Origin: Methylococcales bacterium
GTDB lineage: Bacteria; Pseudomonadota; Gammaproteobacteria; Methylococcales; Methylomonadaceae
Length of the DNA: 10,190 bases
Direction: 5' to 3'
Assembly: GCA_023146575.1 (NCBI GenBank)
Contig: JAGLBU010000219.1
Location: forward strand, 1-10,190
Under the pieces are notes generated by a model. The model was given only the letters and a program-made list of their open reading frames with translations, had not been told where the DNA came from and ran no database searches. The position numbers were made by a program, and so were the translations under genes. The number at the start of each line of letters is the position of its first letter. Position 1 is the first letter of the stretch. This document shows positions 1 to 6,800 of the stretch, in pieces.

Positions 1-942
1 TTCACCACAAGCAAATTTGTCAAAAAGGGTAAAAAAATCTTGTTTCGCTTTTGGGGTTCGATAGGCTTTGCCTAAATTAGTGACTGCTCCATAGGTTTCA
101 ATCGCAATTGGAAATAATAATTCATCATCGGCTTGCGGATACCATGTATCAATTGTGCGTAAGGCATTGCCAATTTTTTGTGAGTGCATTCCTGCAATAC
201 CATTTATTTCATATAAAATTTTACTTTTTTTGGTTTTACTGTTGCCTTTGTCTAACACCAATTCTTCACTGGGGTAAACGTCTTGCGCTCTGCCAACTTG
301 TGCAAAGGCGGTAATGTCTAATAATAAGAAATCGGTTTTTCCTGATAAAGCATCCGCTATTTTATTGGCTAATAAATCAATATCCGCCGTACTATTGTTA
401 AAATCTTTGGTGCTGAGTTGGTTGGCATCAAAAATAAATGGTTTTTCTTCCTCTTTAATAGCCACCTGAATTTCTATGTTTTCTGTGCCGACACGATTAC
501 GCCACAAAAAACGTCCGTTAGCGATATTCATGGCATAACGTTTGGCTAATTCGGTAAATCCATGCTCTTTAATATAATTTTTTGCCGCTTCGGTATAGGT
601 TTTATTAAAGTCTTCCTTATTACACGCAGAAGGGTTTTCGACCCCGCTTAATATTTTTAACGTAAAGCTGAGTTTTAAGGTATCGTCTTCGGTTGATAAC
701 GCACAGCTATCCACACGCTGTAAATTCGGTTTTTCAACTTCGGCATCTAATTTAAGTGGATCTGCTTGCAAGGCTTTTTTAAGTCGATTAGAAATTGTGC
801 CGCGTACTGATTTTTCTTTTAAGGTTAAGGGGGTTGCTTTTTTATTGCGATTTTCCCAAGTCGTGCCATAAAAAGAGCCATCAGAAGGCACGAGTTTTTT
901 TTCAAACGCAAGCACGGTTGCAATTTTAGTATTTTTAGCCAT
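1..942 (-). CDS. csy3: Csy3 (Cas7f) backbone subunit of the type I-F effector complex, 3' end cut by window edge
   Basis: Cas7-family protein that forms the helical backbone of the Csy surveillance complex; several copies coat the crRNA spacer and kink it at every sixth base. The reading frame runs from ATG at 942-940 without a stop to base 1, giving 314 codons. Csy3 is usually about 335-345 residues, so only a short C-terminal piece should be missing. Family features seen: the N-terminal stretch TKIATVLAFEKKLVPSDGSF, the conserved KSVRGTISNRLK segment near residues 44-55, and AFAQVGRAQDVYPSEELVLD in the C-terminal half. An AGGAA ribosome site (bases 951-955) lies 8 nt before the start. It follows csy2 by 14 nt, clearly the same operon. 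cas6f would be expected next, outside the window to the left. Identification rests on recognised family sequence and gene order. Confidence 0.95.
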   Translation of the reverse strand, partial: MAKNTKIATVLAFEKKLVPSDGSFYGTTWENRNKKATPLTLKEKSVRGTISNRLKKALQADPLKLDAEVEKPNLQRVDSCALSTEDDTLKLSFTLKILSGVENPSACNKEDFNKTYTEAAKNYIKEHGFTELAKRYAMNIANGRFLWRNRVGTENIEIQVAIKEEEKPFIFDANQLSTKDFNNSTADIDLLANKIADALSGKTDFLLLDITAFAQVGRAQDVYPSEELVLDKGNSKTKKSKILYEINGIAGMHSQKIGNALRTIDTWYPQADDELLFPIAIETYGAVTNLGKAYRTPKAKQDFFTLFDKFACGE

Positions 943-956
943 AATATTTTTTCCTA

Positions 957-1850
957 TTAATTGGGTTGTTTTTGTTGGCAAAGGTAGAGATTATTGTCTA
1001 AATCGGTATGGTATTCCCACAGCATTTCATCGAGCTTTTTGAAATGATAAGGCATTTTAAATTCACCCAACGTTACTACACTTTCAGCAAAACGATGCAG
1101 CGTATTCGGGTCGCGTTGGTTTTTAGCTTGACCTAATTCACTAATCCCTTGAAAACCTGTGGCAATCGGGACTATCCAGCCTTTTTCTTTACGACCGACT
1201 GTCCATTTAATTTCGTCCTCTTTACCTTCGTGTTTAATGGTTTCGCTTCGATGCTGAACCGTTAAGTAATCAAGTAACGTCTTTATCGCATCGGGTTCAT
1301 CTTCCATTGCAGTTTTCATCAAGTCGCGGCGTTCAACCAAACAATGCGAAGGCATTAATTTTCGTTTTAATTTTCTAAACGCTTTATCATCATTATTATT
1401 ATGTAGCTCTGGTTCGTTAAAACTTAAAATATCACCACCTGCAAGTTTTAAATTGTGTAGTTGCTGAAAAATTGAGTTGATAAATTTATTATGTTTATTT
1501 CCTTTAAATCCTAAACCTTCATATTCAATCACTAAAGAAACCGTAAGATGACAACGCGCCTCTTCAATAAAAGAAGGACGACTGCCTGTTTTTGTTAAGG
1601 GATTACTGGTTCCAATAATGGAATAAATATAATCGCCATCACCTTTATGCGTTTGTAAATCAATCTGATGACACGCCACTGTCATTCGTGGAAATTTTAA
1701 ATCTGGAAAATCTTTAGCATTTAATTTTCGTTGCAAAGCATGAACACCGCCTAGCCATGCGGTCATCGCAGGAAAACCTATCGTATAAGGACTTGATAAC
1801 GCATTCGCATTCTGAATTTTTATGTTGGGAATCACGACTAAACTACTCAT
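957..1850 (-). CDS. csy2: Csy2 (Cas5f) subunit of the type I-F effector complex
   Basis: Cas5-family subunit that caps the 5' handle of the crRNA and pairs with Csy1 to form the PAM-reading tail of the Csy complex. The protein is 297 residues, slightly shorter than the roughly 330 typical of Pseudomonas. The N-terminus is highly characteristic: SSLVVIPNIKIQNANALSSP followed by YTIGFPAMTAWLGGVHALQRKLN (residues about 22-44). Its start codon overlaps the end of csy1 by 4 nt (ATGA), implying translational coupling and close to 1:1 synthesis with Csy1. csy3 begins 14 nt downstream. No truncation or frameshift is seen. Family and order make the call secure. Confidence 0.95.
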   Translation of the reverse strand: MSSLVVIPNIKIQNANALSSPYTIGFPAMTAWLGGVHALQRKLNAKDFPDLKFPRMTVACHQIDLQTHKGDGDYIYSIIGTSNPLTKTGSRPSFIEEARCHLTVSLVIEYEGLGFKGNKHNKFINSIFQQLHNLKLAGGDILSFNEPELHNNNDDKAFRKLKRKLMPSHCLVERRDLMKTAMEDEPDAIKTLLDYLTVQHRSETIKHEGKEDEIKWTVGRKEKGWIVPIATGFQGISELGQAKNQRDPNTLHRFAESVVTLGEFKMPYHFKKLDEMLWEYHTDLDNNLYLCQQKQPN

Positions 1851-3088
1851 AATAAACCCTCTTGCTGTTCAGAAATTAACGCTTTAATTTTAACTAATTC
1901 GGTATCAGCCAGAAATTTTGCTTTTTTATCCCCCACCACTTTTTTATAGCTGTTAATTATCCAACGCGCTAATTCAGTCATAACCTCATTAACCCAGTCA
2001 TCATCTTCAGCTCGTTTTTCCTCATAAGCATTATCCAGCCAAGTCTTTTGAAATAGTTTGAGGGCTGTTTTTTCAGTCCAATTTTTATCAGCGGAACGAA
2101 TTTTCCACGATTGCTCAATCACTTGGTTAATAATAAAGCGAATTATATTATCAATACCGTGTCTTATATGAATATTATTACGATCAAGACCCATAAGCTT
2201 ATCTAAGGATTCAAAGCTACTGGCATAATTTTTGTAATAAAGACTATTGTTGAAAAAATCTGTTTTAGGTAGGCGTATTTTTTGAGGGATTAGCTCAGGT
2301 GGTGTGGAGAGGAGTAAATAAGATACGCCTCCATTTTGACTGTTTAACAAACTAACTCCCTGAGGGTTTGCGCCGCCAAAACCAATGCCTGTTAAATTAT
2401 AAAGTTCATCAAAGCCTTTTTCATGATAAGCCTCTTTCTTTTTAGCACCGCGTGCTTCTTTCACTTCATCTGAAAAACGAATTTCATTGATTTGCTGTTT
2501 AAATTTATACATCAAACCCGAAGGGGTGAGTAAAGACAATAAATGATAATGATCGTCAACAGGAAAATACACTTGTTTTACCCGTTCACTGGTGATTTTT
2601 TCATCACTTTCTATTGGTTTTATCGCCAATAAACCTTCTTTGATGTTTTGATAGGAAGCACTTGAAAGGCTGAATTGCGTTTTGATATGTTCTGTTTCTG
2701 CCTCAAGATGCTCTAAAATAGTTTGATTATCGTTAAGTGTTAAGTTTAAAAAACGATACACGTCTAATGAAGCCGCATTTCCTGAGACATCAAGTGCTGT
2801 TGTTCCTGAGTTTCCTGTGCGTAAAAAGCCATCATTTTTAGTAGAACCTACGGCGATAATAGGACTGGTTTTTGCACTAGAATGGGTGAATTTACTGGGG
2901 TGACTCAATAATGAAACCTGCCACGCGCGTTTAGCGGCTTTTGGTAACCAGTTATCTAATAAAAATTCTTCATTCGCATTGTCGATAATTAATTGCCGTT
3001 CTTCCTCTAATAAAGAAGGTTTAATTTTGCCTTTAAGCCGTGCCGCTTTTCGTTCATCCAAAAAACTCTGGATCGCTGGGTCTAACAT
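1847..3088 (-). CDS. csy1: Csy1 (Cas8f), large PAM-recognition subunit of the type I-F complex
   Basis: Large subunit of the Csy complex; it reads the 5'-CC PAM, opens the duplex and, through its C-terminal helical bundle, recruits Cas2-3. The protein is 413 residues, near the family norm of about 430. The N-terminus MLDPAIQSFLDERKAARLKG, with the lysine-rich KGKIKPS after it, fits the region of the DNA-clamping lysines. GNAASLDVYRFL (residues about 103-114) contains the asparagine (N104) that I align with N111 of Pseudomonas Cas8f. The segment FGGANPQGVSLLN (237-249) aligns, from memory, with GGTKPQN, whose K247 and N250 form the PAM wedge and contact; here these are N241 and G244, an odd substitution. 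A GGAG ribosome site (3095-3098) lies 6 nt before the ATG. It is the first gene of csy1-csy2-csy3 and overlaps csy2 by 4 nt. Confidence 0.94.
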   Translation of the reverse strand: MLDPAIQSFLDERKAARLKGKIKPSLLEEERQLIIDNANEEFLLDNWLPKAAKRAWQVSLLSHPSKFTHSSAKTSPIIAVGSTKNDGFLRTGNSGTTALDVSGNAASLDVYRFLNLTLNDNQTILEHLEAETEHIKTQFSLSSASYQNIKEGLLAIKPIESDEKITSERVKQVYFPVDDHYHLLSLLTPSGLMYKFKQQINEIRFSDEVKEARGAKKKEAYHEKGFDELYNLTGIGFGGANPQGVSLLNSQNGGVSYLLLSTPPELIPQKIRLPKTDFFNNSLYYKNYASSFESLDKLMGLDRNNIHIRHGIDNIIRFIINQVIEQSWKIRSADKNWTEKTALKLFQKTWLDNAYEEKRAEDDDWVNEVMTELARWIINSYKKVVGDKKAKFLADTELVKIKALISEQQEGLL

Positions 3089-3119
3089 TTAAAACTCCGT
3101 CTTAAATAAAAGAACCTAG

Positions 3120-3148
3120 AGTTTATCGCAAGCGTATTTTTTAATCAA
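3120..3148 (-). promoter_or_regulatory. Probable sigma70 promoter of the csy1-csy2-csy3 operon
   Basis: On the minus strand a -35 box TTGATT (bases 3148-3143; 4/6 to TTGACA) is followed after exactly 17 nt by TAAACT (3125-3120; 4/6 to TATAAT). A start near 3113 would leave a leader of about 25 nt, holding the GGAG ribosome site of csy1. The base pair next to the -35 box is the CC PAM of the putative guide-RNA target at 3151-3174, so a bound Csy complex would be expected to collide with RNA polymerase here. Box scores are moderate, so this is a prediction. Confidence 0.55.
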
Positions 3149-3174
3149 CCTATTTAAATATAATTTTTTTGTTA
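3149..3174 (+). promoter_or_regulatory. Putative Csy-complex target (PAM plus partial protospacer) in the csy1 promoter
   Basis: Bases 3149-3150 are CC, the type I-F PAM, and 3151-3174 resemble the 24-nt spacer at 3258-3281. Seen directly: positions 1-5, 7-11, 13, 15-17, 19-20 and 22-23 are identical; 6, 12, 14, 18, 21 and 24 differ. Known for type I effectors: every sixth guide base is flipped out and unpaired, so mismatches at 6, 12, 18 and 24 should cost nothing, leaving 18 of 20 pairing positions matched and an intact seed. Inferred: the site is bound but not cut, since the guide is short and mismatched distally, and it represses csy1. The AT-richness of both sequences makes chance similarity a real alternative to test. 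Confidence 0.7.
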
Positions 3175-3196
3175 ATAAATTTTATTTTAAAAGGGG

Positions 3197-3225
3197 TAGG
3201 CATTTTTATTTTAATTAGCTATAAT
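3197..3225 (+). promoter_or_regulatory. Promoter of the CRISPR-like mini-array
   Basis: A perfect TATAAT (3220-3225) stands 17 nt after TAGGCA (3197-3202; 4/6 to TTGACA). Transcription should begin about 3231-3233, right at the edge of the first diverged repeat, so the RNA would start just before the first hairpin. The promoter points away from csy1, and its -35 box lies 22 bp from the end of the putative Csy target site, so it may escape the repression it exerts on csy1. Confidence 0.6.
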
Positions 3226-3229
3226 CTTC

Positions 3230-3309
3230 GGCGACTGCTGATCAAGTAGCTTAGAAATATTTGAATATTACTTTATTATTCATTCACTGCCGTACAGGCA
3301 GCTTATAAA
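3230..3309 (+). CRISPR. Two-repeat, one-spacer degenerate type I-F mini-array (CreR-like)
   Basis: Two 28-nt units resemble the E. coli type I-F repeat (begins GTTCACTGCC, ends GGCAGCTTAGAAA). The second, 3282-3309, differs at only two bases: its first base and the G of the terminal TTAGAAA (TTATAAA here). The first, 3230-3257, matches 20 of 28, yet keeps the complete 5' handle CTTAGAAA and a re-formed stem CTGCT/AGTAG (one G-U pair) around loop GATCA. The second keeps the standard stem CTGCC/GGCAG. Between them is a 24-nt spacer (3258-3281), shorter than the usual 32. Damage lies only in parts a single processed crRNA does not need. There is no further regular array here; the main array is presumably outside the window. 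Confidence 0.85.
3250..3301 (+). ncRNA. Predicted mature crRNA-like guide RNA, about 52 nt
   Basis: Cas6f normally cuts at the 3' base of the repeat stem. Applied here, cuts after 3249 and 3301 would release an RNA with an 8-nt 5' handle (CUUAGAAA), a 24-nt guide and a 20-nt 3' stem-loop, against about 60 nt for a standard type I-F crRNA. Both the handle (Csy1/Csy2 binding) and the 3' hairpin (Cas6f binding) are intact. The predicted role is to lead the Csy complex to the csy1 promoter and hold effector levels down while guide supply is low. The role is inferred by analogy with CreR RNAs; the first stem is altered enough that 5' processing could be inefficient. Confidence 0.65.
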
Positions 3310-3310
3310 T

Positions 3311-3334
3311 TTCCGAAGGTTAACACTTTCGGAG
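3311..3334 (+). terminator. Hairpin after the mini-array, possible weak terminator
   Basis: CCGAAGG (3313-3319) pairs with CTTTCGG (3326-3332) around a 6-nt loop, with one G-U pair; flanking T-A and T-G pairs can extend it to 9. It begins 2 nt after the second repeat. No clean run of T follows (AGGTTTAGCTCTATTTTG), so intrinsic termination would be inefficient. It may instead stabilise the RNA 3' end or limit read-through into the antitoxin gene. Confidence 0.35.
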
Positions 3335-3380
3335 GTTTAGCTCTATTTTGTTCCAAGTATTAGAAATATTATTTGTGGGT

Positions 3381-3428
3381 TTGTACATTTGTGATCTATT
3401 ATATAGATCTTAATGTCACAATAATGTA
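3381..3428 (+). promoter_or_regulatory. Promoter/operator of the toxin-antitoxin pair
   Basis: A perfect palindrome GATCTAT-TAT-ATAGATC (3393-3409) sits within further dyads around the same centre: TTGTGA (3389-3394) against TCACAA (3416-3421), and TACATT (3384-3389) against AATGTA (3423-3428). The arms are not equally spaced, so the outer pairs are imperfect. A -10 candidate TATTAT (3397-3402) lies inside the core palindrome; the -35 is unclear (TTGTGG at 3373-3378, 18 nt away, is one option). This is the usual arrangement for autorepression by a ribbon-helix-helix antitoxin, alone or with its toxin. Confidence 0.55.
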
Positions 3429-3438
3429 GGACAATAAA

Positions 3439-3657
3439 ATGAGCCGATTATCCATTGATTTGACCAGTGAACAACACCAACAAATTAAAATCTTAGCCGC
3501 TGTACAAAAAAAATCTATCAAAGAATTTATTCTTGAAAAGGTTTTTCCTATAGAAATAGATAGGGAGGTGCAAGAAGCTGAAATGGCCTTAAAAGAAATT
3601 GGAGGTATTTCATTATTAGAATTAAAGGAGAAGTATGCGCTATTCAGTACAAATTAA
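3439..3657 (+). CDS. Ribbon-helix-helix (CopG/ParD-like) antitoxin
   Basis: A 72-residue protein whose N-terminus MSRLSIDLTSEQHQQIKILA fits a ribbon-helix-helix fold: a short beta strand with alternating polar residues (SRLSIDL), then helix 1 (SEQHQQIKILAAVQ), the turn at KKS and helix 2 (IKEFILEKVF). Such dimers bind DNA through the strand; the C-terminal part (about 45-72) would wrap and neutralise the toxin. TAGGA (3427-3431) gives a ribosome site 7 nt before the ATG. Its last 23 nt overlap the toxin start, typical of translationally coupled type II modules. It should repress its own promoter at the palindrome just upstream. It lies between csy1 and cas2-3, transcribed against both. The ParD/RelB subfamily is not resolved. 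Confidence 0.8.
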   Translation: MSRLSIDLTSEQHQQIKILAAVQKKSIKEFILEKVFPIEIDREVQEAEMALKEIGGISLLELKEKYALFSTN

Positions 3658-3892
3658 ACCCTCGGCTGAAAAATCATTTGCTAAACTTAACAAGTCTGAG
3701 CAAATTAAAATTTTAAAGGCGCTTGAATCACTGGAAAATAACCCTCGTCCTAAGGGTGTTAAAAAGCTTAAATCATCTTTGAATTTATATCGAATTAGAA
3801 CAGGGAATTACCGTATTATTTATAGTATTGACAATGATATTGTATTGATTACTGTGGTAAAAATAGGACATAGAAAAGAAATTTATAAATAA
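3635..3892 (+). CDS. RelE/ParE-superfamily toxin
   Basis: An 85-residue protein with the compact RelE/ParE fold pattern: strand MRYSVQIKPSAEKSFAKL, a two-helix hairpin with KLNKSEQIKILKALESLENN (residues 18-37), PRPKGVKKLKSS, then the signature strands LYRIRTGNYRIIYSI and IVLITVVKIGHRKEIY. The basic and aromatic residues R53, R55, R59, H78, R79 and Y84 are typical of RelE-type mRNA interferases that cut messages on the ribosome, though ParE gyrase poisons share much of this fold. AAGGAG (3625-3630) precedes the ATG by 4 nt. The gene overlaps the antitoxin by 23 nt and appears intact. Its stop lies 1 nt from the end of the convergent cas2-3 gene, so transcripts of the two are likely to overlap. 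Confidence 0.85.
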   Translation: MRYSVQIKPSAEKSFAKLNKSEQIKILKALESLENNPRPKGVKKLKSSLNLYRIRTGNYRIIYSIDNDIVLITVVKIGHRKEIYK

Positions 3893-3893
3893 T

Positions 3894-6800
3894 TTATGCT
3901 TTTACCATCCCCAACTGATCCGAATACAGCATCTCACTATTCCCTTCCAAATCACTCGCCCGACAACTCAATTCCCCATAACGAGATGCGGCAAGATTCA
4001 ACGGTAATTTTTTCTCGTCAGCTAACGCTTCTAACAACAAAATATAATCGCGTGTTTGTGTTAACCATAAACGCTGTTCAAAATCCTTAGCAACCTCTAA
4101 CGTTTTTATTTTATAAAGACCTTCAACACTATCCGTCAACTTATTTTTATCATCTTTTTCGACAAAGACCCACTCTTCTTTTCTCAACACCAAATAAAGC
4201 GAACGCTGTTTTTGACTCTTTCTAAACGGGGTTAATTGTTGCGGTAACGCGGTTAGCCACCAACATTCGGTTAACCACCCTTGCAAGCTGGAAACTTTTT
4301 TATTCTCGTATGCCGTTAATAATTCACCAATACAACGATGCTCTAAATCGGCAAACGGATTTTTTAAGGCAGGATTATCCGCAATTCTAGGAATCGCATC
4401 GACTTTATGTTGAATCTCATCGGCTAATAAATCATTCAAATCATCACTGGGCAGGGCATGGTTTTCATCCTCATAACCAGGTTTAGAATACGGTGTTTCT
4501 TTTTGTAAAATCGCTTTGAGGTTGTATTGCATAATCGCAAGATTCGCGTGTTCAGGTGATTCTTCACGATGGCGTAACACCCGTCCTGCTAATTGAATAA
4601 TGGAACGAAACGAAGAGGGTTCAATCACTGCCCAATCAAAATCATGATCACGTCCGACTTCTTCCACAGGGGTTGCAACCACGATAAAAATAATATTCTT
4701 GGCGTTACTTTTTTGTAAGTGGGTTTTAATTAACGCATTTCCAAGCCCACCCTCTTTTGTATTTCGCTTCAAAACCGCATCTAAATGCTTTTCTTGCTCA
4801 TGACGTAACAATAAAATTTGCTGACTGTGATACGCCATAATCCGAACATCCAGCCCATCACCCCACGCATTGGACTTTAATAAATACTGAGTCAACGCTA
4901 CACACGGCGCAATATTTGCCATTCGCACTACTCCAAAAGAAACCTGTTTTTGCGTATTAAGGTCTGTTTCAAAATGCTGTTGATGTTTTTCAATAATGGC
5001 TTGTTGAATGCAGGAAAAATAGCGTTCCTGTAAATTTTCATCATTATTTTCTTTAGAGCAAGGGATAATAGTGGCTTTGCGTTTAACCGTTTGTTTGCTT
5101 AAAAATTGAATGCGTTTATGAATAAATTTTTGATGCAAGGATTGATAAGCCTCTTTTTCACCATGAATAGAATGTACTTGGCTATTCGATTTATCCTCAT
5201 CAATCCACGCGCAACCAATGGACTGGCTTAAATGTCGTGTCTGTGCAAATAATTTCCAACCTTGTTGATAGGCATTAAAATAACCCACCGCTAAATCAGG
5301 GGGAATGGTTGCCGATGAAATCATTACTTTACGTCCGAGCATTCCAGTCAAATGAATCAAGCGACCAATAGCAATTAAATCATGCCCTGTAAAATCATCA
5401 ATTTCATCAATCACCAAATCGGACGACATTAAACGTAAACTGGGTAAAATATAACGCCCACCGCGTTGGGTTTCAGTCGCAGGCATTATGTGATCAATCG
5501 TACACGCCAACACAGGCGCGTATAAAAACTGCTTATCCCGTTGCGTTTTCAACAGAGTACTTAAGCGTTCTTCAGGAATCGTACAATCATAATCAATAAA
5601 ATTATCATCTAATAAAAATTCTTGGGATTCAGACCCCGACGCTTCATTGCTTAAATCATCCGTTTCCTTATGTGATTGATTATTATGCAGTTCCATAATG
5701 GCTCGTGAACCAATCATCACCGCCAGTTCATCATCGCCCAACCCAATACGATTACGGTATTCATCGCCCGTTTGCAACGTCAAGGTGCGTAATCCTAAGG
5801 CTAAAATATAGCGTAAACTATTGCCATCCCCAGATAACGCTCGCATGATTTTAGCATTCGCCATTGTTTTACCACAGCCTGTACTCGCCATATTAACCGC
5901 AAAAAAACCATAACGCTGTTGATCATCCGCTAAGGTTTTTCGCCACGCTTGAATATTCATCACCGCTTTATCTTGCCAATAATACGGCGACTTTACAGGA
6001 CTTTTTTGCTTCAATAAGGTCACGTCATAAGCAGGTTTTAATTCTGTCTCAAACGCAGGTAATAATCGGGTAATATCAATGGCAGACTCTTTTACACCGA
6101 TTAAATGTTGATCTAATTTTTGTTTGGGTGTTCCTTTTTCAATCCATTTTCCAGCAATATTGACCGTTTTAAAATAGGTATTGGCAAGCGGTTCATAATC
6201 ACTTGACCATTTTTTAAGCACCTCTTGCGACGAATACTGATGGTCTCCGAGCATTAACGATAAGCGTGAATAAAAAATAATCAATCGCCAACTGCCATTT
6301 TCAATGAGTGGTTTTATAGTGTCGGTATGTTGACTTAATTTAACCGCCCATCTTTTAGCTTGTTGTCGCCATTTATTCGATTGGCACGGTAAGCCGAGAG
6401 GGAAATCAAAACACTCTTTACGTCTTTCCCTTTGCCCATCATCCCATAAATTTGCATAGCCAAAATTCACGTTAATCATTTCTAATAATTCTTGAAACGC
6501 ATCAGGTGCTGATTCTGTTATAAAAATATTATAATCATCTGGAATTATATTTTTATTTGGTAAGGGCAAGCGATGATGCGACACAATTAACCAGCAAATA
6601 ATACTGGCTAAAGGTGGTAAATTTTCTAATGGATAGTTTATAGAATCAGAAATAGATGTAGAAATAGACTTTATTAAATCCTGTTCATCAAATTCCCCTT
6701 GCGCTAATCGCTCTAACCATTGGACATCGGTTTGTTGATCCACAAATGCACTCAGTAATAGCACTGAAACCCATTCATGACGCAAAGGATCGCCTTTACG

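Noticed and set aside
108..314. Small plus-strand reading frame of 68 codons
   Set aside because: It lies antisense within csy3, has no ribosome site and no family-like sequence.
3230..3309. Ordinary start of an active CRISPR array
   Set aside because: Only two repeats, both diverged, a 24-nt spacer and no leader; the next DNA is a TA module.
3389..3421. CRP-binding site (TGTGA and TCACA)
   Set aside because: The half-sites are about 21 nt apart, not 6; they fit the TA operator dyad better.
3310..3438. CreT-like small RNA toxin paired with the guide RNA
   Set aside because: No short open frame with rare-codon runs or matching PAM-flanked promoter target was found; the spacer matches the csy1 promoter instead.
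3896..4090. Small plus-strand reading frame after the toxin
   Set aside because: Antisense to the 3' end of cas2-3 with no ribosome site; a shadow of that gene.
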